DNA of 27,110 nt from Campylobacteraceae bacterium (lineage in GTDB: Bacteria; Campylobacterota; Campylobacteria; Campylobacterales; Sulfurovaceae). The translations under genes and the position numbers were made by a program. The first letter of the stretch is position 1; each line of letters begins with the position of its first letter. A model generated the notes under the pieces. The model was not told where the DNA came from, did no database searches, and saw only the letters and a list, made by a program, of their open reading frames with translations. Shown here piece after piece: positions 17,101-23,923 of this stretch. The stretch spans positions 1 to 27,110 of the forward strand of contig JALVXO010000250.1 in the NCBI GenBank assembly GCA_027022775.1, written 5' to 3'.

Positions 17101-18576
17101 TACTCTATTGAGGATTTGGCACAGCTTATTTTTGACCTTAAGCAGATTAATCCGTCTGCAAGAATCGGGGTTAAACTTGTTTCAACAATAGGTGTTGGGA
17201 CAATTGCAGCCGGAGTGGCAAAAGCTTATGCTGACCATATTGTAATTTCGGGCAGCGAAGGCGGAACAGGCGCAGCGCCGATTACTTCCATACGCCATGC
17301 CGGAAATCCTTGGGAGCTTGGGTTGATAGAAGCGCAAAACTCCTTAAAAGCAAACCAGCTGCGTGAATTTGTAAGTTTAGAAACCGACGGGGCGCTTAAA
17401 GTTGGACGCGATATTATTGTTGCAGCTCTTTTAGGTGCAGAATATTATGCATTTGGAACCGCTTTAATGATGGCTGTTAGATGTATATTCTGCCGAAGCT
17501 GCCAGACAAATAAGTGTCCGGTTGGAATTACAACCCAAGATAAAGAGTACAGGGCAAAATATAAAGGTGTTGTGGAAAAAGTTAAAAACTATTTAACCCA
17601 TCTTGCAGAAGATATCCGTCAATATCTGGCATCTATGGGTTATAGAAGTTTAGATGAAATAATAGGCAGAAATGATCTGCTTGCAGTAAAAGATAATTTA
17701 GAACTTGCCAAAAAATTTGATTTCTCTGTACTTTTTGAGCAGGTAGAAGGAACTAGAAAAAGGGTTTTGGATACAAATGAGCCGCATGATAAAAATGAGT
17801 TTGAGAAAAAACTTTTAAAAGAGGTTGAAATTTCTATTAAAAACCCTAGCATACCATCTGTTGTTAATGAAAAAATTATTAACTTAAACAGAAGTTTCGG
17901 GGCTAGAATAAGCGGTGAAATAGCAAAAAGATATGGTGATGAAGGTTTGCCAGATAACACAATTGTGTTTAATTTAAAAGGAACTGCCGGACAGAGTTTT
18001 GGAGTATTTTTAATTAAAGGTGTAACGCTTAATTTAGAAGGGGTTGCAAACGATTATGTGGGCAAAGGTTTAGCTGGCGGAAAAATTATTATTAAACCGG
18101 GCAAAGGTGCTGGCGCAGGAAACACATGCCTATACGGCGCAACTGCTGGCAAGCTTTATGTAGCAGGTGAAGTTGGCGAGCGCTTTGCTGTAAGAAATTC
18201 CGGTGCAGTGGCAATTGTTGAAGGCACAGGCGACCATCCTTGCGAATATATGACCGGCGGAGAGGTTATAATTTTAGGTAAAACAGGTATCAATTTTGGT
18301 GCGGGTATGACTGGCGGAGTTGCATTTGTTTATGATAAAGAGCGCGATTTTATGGATAAAATCAATTCTGAACTTGTAGAGATTAGCAGAATTGACATTG
18401 ATGATAATGAAAAGGCTAGAATTTACCTTAAAATGAGAATAAAAGAGTTTTATGAAGCTACCGGTTCAAAAGTGGCAAAAGAGATTTTAGATAACTTTAG
18501 AAGCGAAGTAAGGCACTTCTGGCTTGTAACTCCAAAAGATAACCGTCCGCCTTTGGATCCTAACGATATGGATTAA
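14176..18576 (+). CDS. gltB: Glutamate synthase large (alpha) subunit
   Basis: A 1466-residue enzyme making glutamate from glutamine and 2-oxoglutarate. The N-terminal class-II amidotransferase begins with a short propeptide and the nucleophile Cys12 (RDNCGFGLIA), which is expected to become the mature N-terminus. The central domain, the FMN-binding synthase domain (SNSGEGGED, GSEGGTGAAP) and the C-terminal beta-helix domain (GAGAGNTCLYGA, MTGGEVIILG) follow. The [3Fe-4S] ligands Cys1103, Cys1109 and Cys1114 have correct CxxxxxCxxxxC spacing. I chose the ATG at 14176, six bases after AAAGGG; the ATG at 14170 overlaps that site. The small subunit gene gltD, which normally supplies electrons from NADPH, is not next to it. 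Confidence 0.97.
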   Translation: MQRFYRNFRDNCGFGLIASIDNKPSHKNLEDALLALAHMMHRGAIAADGKSGDGSGLLLSMPDKFFRKVAKEQGVDLPKKYAVGVVFTKNKSHLEIINEYCENNDLKVKLVREVPISTEPLGELALKTLPDIYHIFITPNSISADKRFEELLYLTRKEIEHKIEVEEKDEDFYIPTFSSKNIAYKGLLMPNYLKDFYPDLADEDFEITFALFHQRFSTNTLPKWRLAQPFRYIAHNGEINSIQANRINSVIKTEAIKSEKFTDEEMERLLPIVRFDESDSSSLDKMVEFLMINGMDFFKAVRALIPMPWQNAPSLDSELRAFYEYYSTRFEAWDGPAAVSVTNGRYVGVVLDRNGLRPAKYIRTKDNRLLIASEYGVLELPEDEIAERGKLQSGQMIAVDLHKGKVWKSDEIDNYLKGSQKYEDWLNENIVYLQEKLENPYSSESNIVVKDFVYKQKYAGITKEVEDLFIKPLAVDGKEPTGSMGDDTPLACFSSYPFRSFNDFFRQKFAQVTNPPIDSLREKVVMSLNTGFGVINNILDEKSEYAKRIKATSPLLTKMKLEVLEEFGKEGGKYYDSYYKNRTYPTTFKENLKESLEELTDKIIKDVKEEGIRIVFLEDCDLSSEFKTIPMAMVVGRLHKKLIEQKIRHLVSIVAKTGEVVTAHDAAVLIAYGVTAIYPYLLFKTVCKIAQESGLDRNDALFKTHRAINKGILKIMSKMGISTVASYRNSALFDIIGLNKELADECFMGSEVVLSGLGYDDIEEKIKIRHQEAFKDEKEAKGGVYKYRKGEEYHEITPAVTKAFMKAIESEDKEEYRKFKELVENRKPTYIRDFLDIKSDREPIDISEVEPKEEIFKRFIGAAMSIGALSKEAHEDFAMALNALGAKSNSGEGGEDPVRNGTDKRSKIRQVASGRFGVTPEYLVNAEEIQIKVAQGAKPGEGGQLPGFKVTTYIAKLRHTTPGKTLISPPPHHDIYSIEDLAQLIFDLKQINPSARIGVKLVSTIGVGTIAAGVAKAYADHIVISGSEGGTGAAPITSIRHAGNPWELGLIEAQNSLKANQLREFVSLETDGALKVGRDIIVAALLGAEYYAFGTALMMAVRCIFCRSCQTNKCPVGITTQDKEYRAKYKGVVEKVKNYLTHLAEDIRQYLASMGYRSLDEIIGRNDLLAVKDNLELAKKFDFSVLFEQVEGTRKRVLDTNEPHDKNEFEKKLLKEVEISIKNPSIPSVVNEKIINLNRSFGARISGEIAKRYGDEGLPDNTIVFNLKGTAGQSFGVFLIKGVTLNLEGVANDYVGKGLAGGKIIIKPGKGAGAGNTCLYGATAGKLYVAGEVGERFAVRNSGAVAIVEGTGDHPCEYMTGGEVIILGKTGINFGAGMTGGVAFVYDKERDFMDKINSELVEISRIDIDDNEKARIYLKMRIKEFYEATGSKVAKEILDNFRSEVRHFWLVTPKDNRPPLDPNDMD

Positions 18577-18601
18577 TTAAACAGCAATTTTTGCTGTTTA
18601 A
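18577..18601 (+). terminator. Hairpin directly after gltB
   Basis: TTAAACAGCAA (18577-18587) and TTGCTGTTTAA (18591-18601) are perfect 11-bp arms around TTT, starting at the base after the stop codon. The following tract (AAGTGTATTTTTG) is only partly T-rich. It is probably the gltB terminator. Confidence 0.55.
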
Positions 18602-18718
18602 AAGTGTATTTTTGTAACTTAAAATATTAAAATGCTGCATTTTAAATTTCTTCGGTTTTTCTGAATTAAATAATATTTATAATCCCATATTTTCTTATTT
18701 TTAAGATAAGTTTTTCTT

Positions 18719-18747
18719 TTGACAAAGCAAAGTTTTAGTGATAAAAT
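18719..18747 (+). promoter_or_regulatory. Consensus-like sigma-70 promoter, 141 bp upstream of the YpdA-like gene
   Basis: TTGACA (18719-18724), a 17-bp spacer, then TAAAAT (18742-18747) is close to the E. coli consensus, which is rare in Campylobacterota where -35 boxes are usually absent. Transcription would start near 18754, giving a leader of about 135 nt. A second, nearer TATAAT lies at 18855-18860, and AGTAACA (minus-strand TGTTACT) at 18789-18795. The rest of the 312-bp gap (18577-18888) is AT-rich without other visible features. Confidence 0.5.
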
Positions 18748-18888
18748 AGGGGCTGTTTTTTATTTTGGTTTGATGTTTAGGCAAATAAAGTAACATTTAA
18801 CTAAATTAAAATGTAAATTCAATTTTAAAAATAAAAATATTACTAATATTATAGTATAATAATTTATTATATAAAAAGGAATAGCGCA

Positions 18889-19851
18889 ATGGATAAAGTG
18901 TATGATTTAATTATAATAGGCGGCGGCCCAGGCGGTATTGGAACAGCAATAGAGGCTAAAGTTTTGGGATTAAAAGATATTTTGCTTTTAGAAAAAAGCG
19001 ACAACCATTCAGATACTATACGGAGATTTTATAAAGATAATAAAAGGGTAGATAAGGATTGGCAGGGGCAGATTGTGAATATTGAAGGGAATGTGCCGTT
19101 TACAGATGGAACCAAAGAGAGCACAATCGATTTTTTTGATAAATTGATAGATGAACATCAGATAGATTCCCATTTTAACTGTGAAGTGGATAAAATAACA
19201 AAAGGGGATGACGGAATATTTAGAGTGCGCTCTGCCAAAGGGGAGTTTTTAGCAAAAAATGTTGTAATTGCAATAGGAAGAATGGGCAAACCTAATAAGC
19301 CAAGTTATAAAATACCCCCATCTATCAAAAAGAGGGTAAATTTTAATCTGGATAGATGCCGAAGCGGAGAGAAAATTCTTGTTGTAGGCGGCGGAGACAG
19401 TGCCACAGAGTATGCAGTTGAATTGGCAAAAAGCAATGAAGTTACCTTAAATTACAGAAGAGCAGAGTTAACAAGGCCAAATCCGACAAATAAAAAGTTA
19501 ATACAGCAAGCGTTTGAGAGCGGCGCAGTTAAGCCTAAACTTGGGGTTGATATTGACTCTTTAGAGTCAGAGCACGGTTTGGTTAAAGTCAATTTTAAAG
19601 ATGGAACAAGTGAAATATACGATAGGGTAATTTACGCAATTGGCGGTACAACACCTGTAGATTTTTTAAAGAATGCAAATTTAGAGTTAGACAGCAGAGG
19701 CGAACCAATTATAAAAGATAATTTAGAAACTTCTGTAGAAGGGATTTATATTGCAGGAGACATAGCATTTAAAAGCGGCGGCTCTATTGCAATAGCTTTA
19801 AATCACGGATATAAAATAGTAAATGACATATTATCGCGCAAAAGAGTTTAA
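18889..19851 (+). CDS. FAD/NAD(P)-dependent oxidoreductase, YpdA/thioredoxin-reductase-like
   Basis: A 320-residue flavoprotein with two Rossmann sites: FAD-binding IIGGGPGGIGTAIEA (9-23) and NAD(P)H-binding VVGGGDSATEYAVELA, then a C-terminal IYIAGDIAFKSGGSIAIALNHG FAD motif. The domain order is that of low-molecular-weight thioredoxin reductases, but there is no CxxC, so it is not TrxB. The closest known type is YpdA (bacillithiol disulfide reductase), whose key Cys in GGGPCG is Gly15 here, so that activity is not supported either. Ferredoxin-NADP reductase-like or other electron transfer is possible. It lies downstream of gltB but behind its own promoter, so a role as GltD substitute is only a guess. 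The ATG follows AAAAGGA. Confidence 0.75.
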   Translation: MDKVYDLIIIGGGPGGIGTAIEAKVLGLKDILLLEKSDNHSDTIRRFYKDNKRVDKDWQGQIVNIEGNVPFTDGTKESTIDFFDKLIDEHQIDSHFNCEVDKITKGDDGIFRVRSAKGEFLAKNVVIAIGRMGKPNKPSYKIPPSIKKRVNFNLDRCRSGEKILVVGGGDSATEYAVELAKSNEVTLNYRRAELTRPNPTNKKLIQQAFESGAVKPKLGVDIDSLESEHGLVKVNFKDGTSEIYDRVIYAIGGTTPVDFLKNANLELDSRGEPIIKDNLETSVEGIYIAGDIAFKSGGSIAIALNHGYKIVNDILSRKRV

Positions 19852-19859
19852 ATATTGGT

Positions 19860-20207
19860 TTAACTCTCTTCTGCCTTAAATTTGCCCTCTTTTAACTCTT
19901 TTAAAAACTCTTCTATAGAGTAGCGCATTCTGTATTCTGGTGTCATTATATGCACGATTATATCGCCCAAATCGACCACTACCCAGTCGTCGCTCTCATC
20001 GGCTCCCAATATTTTTTCGCCAAACTCTTTAACCGCAACTCTTAAGTAATCGTAAAGCGCCAAAGTGTGCTTTCCGCCCAAAGAGTTTGCCAAAATCACC
20101 GCTTTTGCAATATAATCGCTATCTTCCAAATTAAACGATTCTATATCTTCTGCTTTTTTCTCATCTAAAAAGTGAACTATTTTTTTTACTCTATCGTTTA
20201 TTCCCAT
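19860..20207 (-). CDS. rsfS: Ribosomal silencing factor RsfS
   Basis: A 115-residue protein of the RsfS/Iojap family, which binds ribosomal protein uL14 and blocks subunit joining in starved cells. Family landmarks are present: KKAEDIESFNL, YIAKAVILANSLGGKH, and the core DDWVVVDLGDIIVHIMTPEYRMRYSIEE. The ATG at 20207 follows AGAGG. It is on the same strand as nadD, as in many bacteria including C. jejuni, but the two are separated here by 272 bp of repeat-rich sequence. It converges on the YpdA-like gene eight bases away. Confidence 0.93.
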   Translation of the reverse strand: MGINDRVKKIVHFLDEKKAEDIESFNLEDSDYIAKAVILANSLGGKHTLALYDYLRVAVKEFGEKILGADESDDWVVVDLGDIIVHIMTPEYRMRYSIEEFLKELKEGKFKAEES

Positions 20208-20280
20208 ATATACCTCTCTTTTGATGTTTGAGCATAAAGCTTAAAGCACAAAGCTAAAAGCCAGAAAAGAAATACAAACT

Positions 20281-20402
20281 GTCATTCCCGGCTTGAGCGG
20301 GAATGCACGGTTTATGAAACCGATAAAGTTTAGCATTCTTACTCTAATCTCTAATCTCTCTTCTCTAATAAAGCCCTGGATTCCCGCTTTCACAGGAATG
20401 AC
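20281..20402. repeat. Composite inverted element with GTCATTCC ends (MITE-like, two hairpin repeats)
   Basis: The left unit has CATTCCCG (20283-20290) and CGGGAATG (20298-20305) as perfect arms. The right unit (20376-20402) reads on the minus strand as GTCATTCCTGTGAAAGCGGG followed by AATCCAGG, a familiar intergenic repeat of many proteobacterial genomes. The units are inverted, so the element begins GTCATTCC (20281) and ends GGAATGAC (20402). Between them is low-complexity TCTCTAA-type sequence. It lies in the nadD-rsfS gap with no coding content. A spurious reading frame crosses it. Confidence 0.7.
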
Positions 20403-20430
20403 GGCGAGCCCAAATTTCAAACCCAATTTC

Positions 20431-20460
20431 TCGTCATACCTGCGAAAATAGAAATGACGA
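20431..20460. repeat. Degenerate third copy of the GTCAT intergenic repeat
   Basis: TCGTCAT (20431-20437) and ATGACGA (20454-20460) are perfect inverted ends around CCTGCGAAAATAGAA, a decayed version of the GTCATTCC-type repeats just upstream. Next to it (20470-20495) the sequence AACTTTTAACTTTTAACTTT is a short direct repeat running into the end of nadD. A further run of AAAGC repeats lies at about 20234-20260. Confidence 0.5.
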
Positions 20461-20479
20461 AGCAGCCAGTTTCAAACTT

Positions 20480-21046
20480 TTAACTTTTAACTTTCCCAAT
20501 CAAATTATACTCTAAAAGCACTTGCGGTTTAATTTTTTCTATTAAAAAGTTAAGTTTTTTGCCCTCTCTTATTTCGGTAGAGCTTACATCTTTTTTGATA
20601 TTTAACAAAATATACCGCTTTAACGGCTTTAAATTTAACTCTTGCCCCTCTCTTGTAGCAACTATCCAAATAAAATTATCATTTAAATAATCAAAATCTT
20701 TCCATTTTGTTATGCTTTTTAAATTGTCTGCACCGATTATTATATATTTAATGTTATGATTTTTGCCAAGCTCTTTAACCGTTTCTGCCGTATATACGGG
20801 GCGCTCTTGTTTAATTTCAAAATCGCTCACCTCAACACCCGCCATATCAAACGCCTCTTTAACCCACTGCAGCCGTTTTTTCGGCTCTACTGCAAAATTG
20901 CTTTTAAAGGGGTTTAAGTAAGTTGGCACAATTAAAACCTTATCTGCTTCTTTTAACTCCAAAGCTTTTTTGACAATTTCCAAATGGCCAAGGTGCGGCG
21001 GGTCGAAACTTCCGCCAAAAAGCGCAGTTGAAGGTCTTTTTTCCAA
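20480..21046 (-). CDS. nadD: Nicotinate-nucleotide adenylyltransferase NadD
   Basis: A 188-residue enzyme joining nicotinate mononucleotide to AMP in NAD synthesis. The nucleotidyltransferase signature GGSFDPPHLGH (11-21, with the HxGH active site) and the C-terminal SSTEIREGK (ISSTxIR motif) are both present, along with VPTYLNPFK and IIGADNLKSITKWKD. Length is usual. The start is TTG at 21046 with AGAGGGA upstream; no ATG lies before the GGSFDPPH motif. It is divergent from pgk, 100 bp apart. In C. jejuni the same nadD/pgk neighbourhood contains gapA between them, which is not here. Confidence 0.95.
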   Translation of the reverse strand: MEKRPSTALFGGSFDPPHLGHLEIVKKALELKEADKVLIVPTYLNPFKSNFAVEPKKRLQWVKEAFDMAGVEVSDFEIKQERPVYTAETVKELGKNHNIKYIIIGADNLKSITKWKDFDYLNDNFIWIVATREGQELNLKPLKRYILLNIKKDVSSTEIREGKKLNFLIEKIKPQVLLEYNLIGKVKS

Positions 21047-21146
21047 ATTTTCCCTCTATTTTAAAAATTTATTAAAATAATAACATTTATTTTCTCGTTT
21101 AACACTTTTTTTAGTAGAATAATACCTAAAAAATTCGGGGTCTTTA

Positions 21147-22352
21147 ATGAAAACTGTAAAAGATTTGAATATTGACGGCAAAACAGTATTTATAAGGTGC
21201 GATTTTAATGTGCCAAAAGATGAGTTTGGCAATATTACCGACGATAGAAGAATCAGGGCGGCGCTTCCTACAATCCGCTACTGCATAGACAGAGGCTGCA
21301 AAGTTGTCCTGGGTTCTCACTTTGAACGCCCAGAACCGGGCGTTTACACGCAAGAGCACTCTTTAGAAGCGGTTGCAAAAAGGCTCGATACACTTCTTAA
21401 AATTAAAAAAGAGCTCTATTTTGACGATTCTAAATCCGGCGCAGTGATTACTCCAAGAGCAAAAGAGCTTTTTAACAAAATGGAAGCGGGTGATGTGCTT
21501 TTGCTGGAAAACCTGCGTTTTGATCCGGGCGAGACGACAGACAGCGAAGAGTTTGCAAAAGAGTTAAGCCAGTTTGGCGAAATTTACATAAACGATGCAT
21601 TTGGCGCCTGCCACAGAAAACATGCTTCTATCCACGCAATAACCAAATTTTATACAAAAGATACAAAAGCTGCAGGTTTTCTGCTTACAAAAGAGGTTAC
21701 TTTCTTTGACAGAATGCTGAAAAACCCGACACGCCCGTTTGTTGCAATTGTAGGGGGCAGCAAAGTTTCGGGCAAACTTGAAGCGCTCGATAAACTGCTT
21801 GATACAGTAGATAAATTGATTATCGGCGGCGGAATGGCATTTACATTCTTAAAACAGATAGGTTATGAAGTTGGCAAATCGCTTGTAGAAGATAATTTGC
21901 GCGAAGAGGCTCAAAAAGTTATGGATAAAGCGCTTAAAAACGGGGTTAAGCTTTATCTGCCGGTTGATGTTGTTGCAGCTCAGGAAATCAGCAATACCGC
22001 ACCTGCAAAATTTTTACCTGCCCAAGAGATTCCAACAGATTGGATGGGGCTGGATATTGGGCCTGCATCCGCGCGGCTTTTCAGAGAGGTATTAAATGAT
22101 GCGCAGACAATTGTCTGGAACGGTCCAATGGGAGTATATGAGGTAGATAAATTTGCAAAAGGTTCAATTAAAATGTCTCACTACATTGCTGAGAGTTACG
22201 CAACTTCTGTTGTAGGCGGCGGCGATACTGCAGATGTTGTGGCAAGAGCGGGCGATATTGATGAGATGACATTTGTAAGCACCGGCGGCGGAGCAAGCCT
22301 GAAACTTTTAGAGGGTAAAAAACTGCCCGGTATCGAAGCATTAAAGGTGTAA
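21147..22352 (+). CDS. pgk: Phosphoglycerate kinase
   Basis: A 401-residue glycolytic/gluconeogenic enzyme exchanging phosphate between 1,3-bisphosphoglycerate and ADP. Motifs in order: IRCDFNVP, GSHFERP (a variant of SHLGRP), ENLRFDPGE, NDAFGACHRKHAS, VGGSKVSGKLE with the substrate lysines, LDIGPAS, WNGPMGVYE and the nucleotide loop VGGGDTADV with STGGGASLKLLEG at the end. Full length. The ATG is weakly served by GGGG six bases upstream. tpiA follows after two bases, so the two form an operon. gapA is not adjacent. Confidence 0.97.
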   Translation: MKTVKDLNIDGKTVFIRCDFNVPKDEFGNITDDRRIRAALPTIRYCIDRGCKVVLGSHFERPEPGVYTQEHSLEAVAKRLDTLLKIKKELYFDDSKSGAVITPRAKELFNKMEAGDVLLLENLRFDPGETTDSEEFAKELSQFGEIYINDAFGACHRKHASIHAITKFYTKDTKAAGFLLTKEVTFFDRMLKNPTRPFVAIVGGSKVSGKLEALDKLLDTVDKLIIGGGMAFTFLKQIGYEVGKSLVEDNLREEAQKVMDKALKNGVKLYLPVDVVAAQEISNTAPAKFLPAQEIPTDWMGLDIGPASARLFREVLNDAQTIVWNGPMGVYEVDKFAKGSIKMSHYIAESYATSVVGGGDTADVVARAGDIDEMTFVSTGGGASLKLLEGKKLPGIEALKV

Positions 22353-22354
22353 TT

Positions 22355-23053
22355 ATGAGATTTGTAGCAAACTTTAAAATGAACCACACAAGAGCTTCGA
22401 CTCTTGAGTATATAGATACAATTAACCGCGAGCTGGAAGGCTTTGAGTGCCAAAATGTGCTAATATTCCCGCCCGCAACCGCACTTTGCGAAGGTAAAGG
22501 AAAAGTGGAAGTGGGTGCGCAAAATGCCTATTTTGAAGAAAAAGGCGCATATACGGGCGAAATAGGATTAGAACAGTTAAGAGAGTTTGGAATTTCAAAA
22601 ATTTTAATAGGCCACAGTGAGCGGCGCGAAATTTTGGGTGAAAGCCAAGAGTTTGTTGCAAAAAAGTTTGAATTTTTCAAAGAGAGGGGTTTTGAAATAA
22701 TTTACTGCATAGGCGAACCTTTAAGCGTTCGCAAACAGGGCGAAGAGGCGCTTTTTGAGTATCTCTTTTCGCAATTTGTGGGCATAGATACAAGTTATGT
22801 AAACTTCACAATAGCTTATGAACCGATTTGGGCAATAGGCACGGGAGTAAGCGCCGCACCAGAAGATATTGCGCTTGTTCATGAAGGTTTAAAAAAAGAG
22901 TTTAATAAAGATTTGCTTTACGGCGGAAGCGTTAAGCTGGGCAATATAAAGCAAATAGCCGAAATAGAAAATGTAGACGGCGTTCTTGTAGGTTCAGCTT
23001 CGCTGGATGCAAAAGAGTTTGCAAAAATGGTTAAGAGTATTAAAAAGCAGTAA
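22355..23053 (+). CDS. tpiA: Triosephosphate isomerase
   Basis: A 232-residue TIM-barrel enzyme interconverting glyceraldehyde 3-phosphate and dihydroxyacetone phosphate. The catalytic Lys (NFKMN, residue 8), His (IGHSERRE), Glu (AYEPIWAIGTG) and the phosphate-binding YGGSVK and VLVGSASL loops are all visible. It is somewhat shorter than the usual 250 residues, as is common in Campylobacterota. It begins two bases after the pgk stop and is translated from the same message. A small CCCC/GGGG hairpin (23059-23072) follows. Confidence 0.97.
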   Translation: MRFVANFKMNHTRASTLEYIDTINRELEGFECQNVLIFPPATALCEGKGKVEVGAQNAYFEEKGAYTGEIGLEQLREFGISKILIGHSERREILGESQEFVAKKFEFFKERGFEIIYCIGEPLSVRKQGEEALFEYLFSQFVGIDTSYVNFTIAYEPIWAIGTGVSAAPEDIALVHEGLKKEFNKDLLYGGSVKLGNIKQIAEIENVDGVLVGSASLDAKEFAKMVKSIKKQ

Positions 23054-23171
23054 ATCCTCCCCTTTTACGGGGTAAAATATATTCTCTTCTTTATACACTT
23101 TCTAAAGCTGGCAAAAAATTATTTCATTTTGTAATATAATAAATTATTTTGAATATTTTATGTAAAAATAA

Positions 23172-23177
23172 TATAAT
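23172..23177 (+). promoter_or_regulatory. -10 element for the first bactofilin gene
   Basis: TATAAT 38 bases upstream of the ATG, with a strong AGGAGG (23204-23209) as ribosome-binding site. Another TATAAT lies at 23135-23140. The surrounding gap is almost pure A/T. Confidence 0.4.
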
Positions 23178-23214
23178 ATTATGGGGGAATTGTATTTTGC
23201 TTTAGGAGGATTTT

Positions 23215-23832
23215 ATGGGGATTTTTAGCCAAAAGGAAGAGATAATAATAGAAGAAGAGAGGAATTTTATTATAGAAATTCCATCAAATGGAAGCATAAT
23301 ATCTAAATGTTCAAATGTAGAAGGGGAAATAAAATCGTGTGAGCCGGTTATTATAAAAGGTAAATTTCAAGGCAGAATAGTTTGCGAAGATATAGTTGTT
23401 ATTTGTGAGAGCGGAGAGTTTAAAGGTGAAATTACAGCTAAAGAGATAAGAGTTGACGGGGTTGTAAAAGCGCCTCTAAAAGCTGATTTGGTAGAGATTA
23501 CAAAAAATGCGGAACATGCAGGTTATATTATTTGCAGAAACAGTGTTATAGACGGCAGGGCAATGGGGGATATTTTATGCAGTGAAAATCTGGAAATATT
23601 AGAAAACGGTTTGGTGGTTTCCCAAGAGTGCAGGGCAGAAACTGCAATAGTAGAGGGTAAAATTAAAGGTTATATAACTGTACTGAAACTTTTAGATGTA
23701 AAAGCAGGTGCTTTAGTAGATGGAAAAATAGAAGCAAAAGAGTTAAAAATAGAAAATGGCAGTAAAATTTCAGGCGTAATAAATAAGAGACAAAAGCCGA
23801 AAAAAGAGGGGCGTCAAGTAAAAAGAGTTTAA
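23215..23832 (+). CDS. Bactofilin-family cytoskeletal protein, cysteine-rich
   Basis: A 205-residue protein with the repetitive beta-helix pattern of bactofilins (PF04519): alternating short strands with Gly/Asn turns, such as GEIKSCEPVIIKGKFQGRI, GEITAKEIRVDGVVKA and GKIKGYITVLKLLDVKAGALVDGKI, ending in a basic tail (KRQKPKKEGRQVKRV). Bactofilins self-assemble into filaments without nucleotide and help set cell shape, as CcmA does in H. pylori. This one has seven cysteines (32, 42, 57, 64, 107, 122, 139), many for a cytosolic polymer protein. It is followed 91 bp later by a second bactofilin with its own -10 element. No peptidoglycan peptidase gene is adjacent. Confidence 0.85.
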   Translation: MGIFSQKEEIIIEEERNFIIEIPSNGSIISKCSNVEGEIKSCEPVIIKGKFQGRIVCEDIVVICESGEFKGEITAKEIRVDGVVKAPLKADLVEITKNAEHAGYIICRNSVIDGRAMGDILCSENLEILENGLVVSQECRAETAIVEGKIKGYITVLKLLDVKAGALVDGKIEAKELKIENGSKISGVINKRQKPKKEGRQVKRV

Positions 23833-23881
23833 GAAATTAATAAAATTTTTTCAGTTTAACAATAATATAAAGTTAAAATTA

Positions 23882-23887
23882 TATAAT
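23882..23887 (+). promoter_or_regulatory. -10 element for the second bactofilin gene
   Basis: TATAAT 37 bases upstream of the ATG at 23924; GAGAGG (23911-23916) is the ribosome-binding site. This suggests the second gene can be transcribed independently of the first. Confidence 0.4.
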
Positions 23888-23923
23888 ATATCTGGATTTA
23901 TTTTTTGAAAGAGAGGTATAAAA

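Noticed and set aside
18889..19851. Thioredoxin reductase TrxB
   Set aside because: The domain order fits, but the redox-active CxxC is absent.
20241..20426. 61-codon minus-strand frame in the nadD-rsfS gap
   Set aside because: It is built from the GTCATTCC intergenic repeats (reading VIPVKAGIQ), a known false-gene signature.
23059..23072. Terminator after tpiA
   Set aside because: Only CCCC/GGGG can pair, and A-rich sequence follows instead of T; too weak to call.
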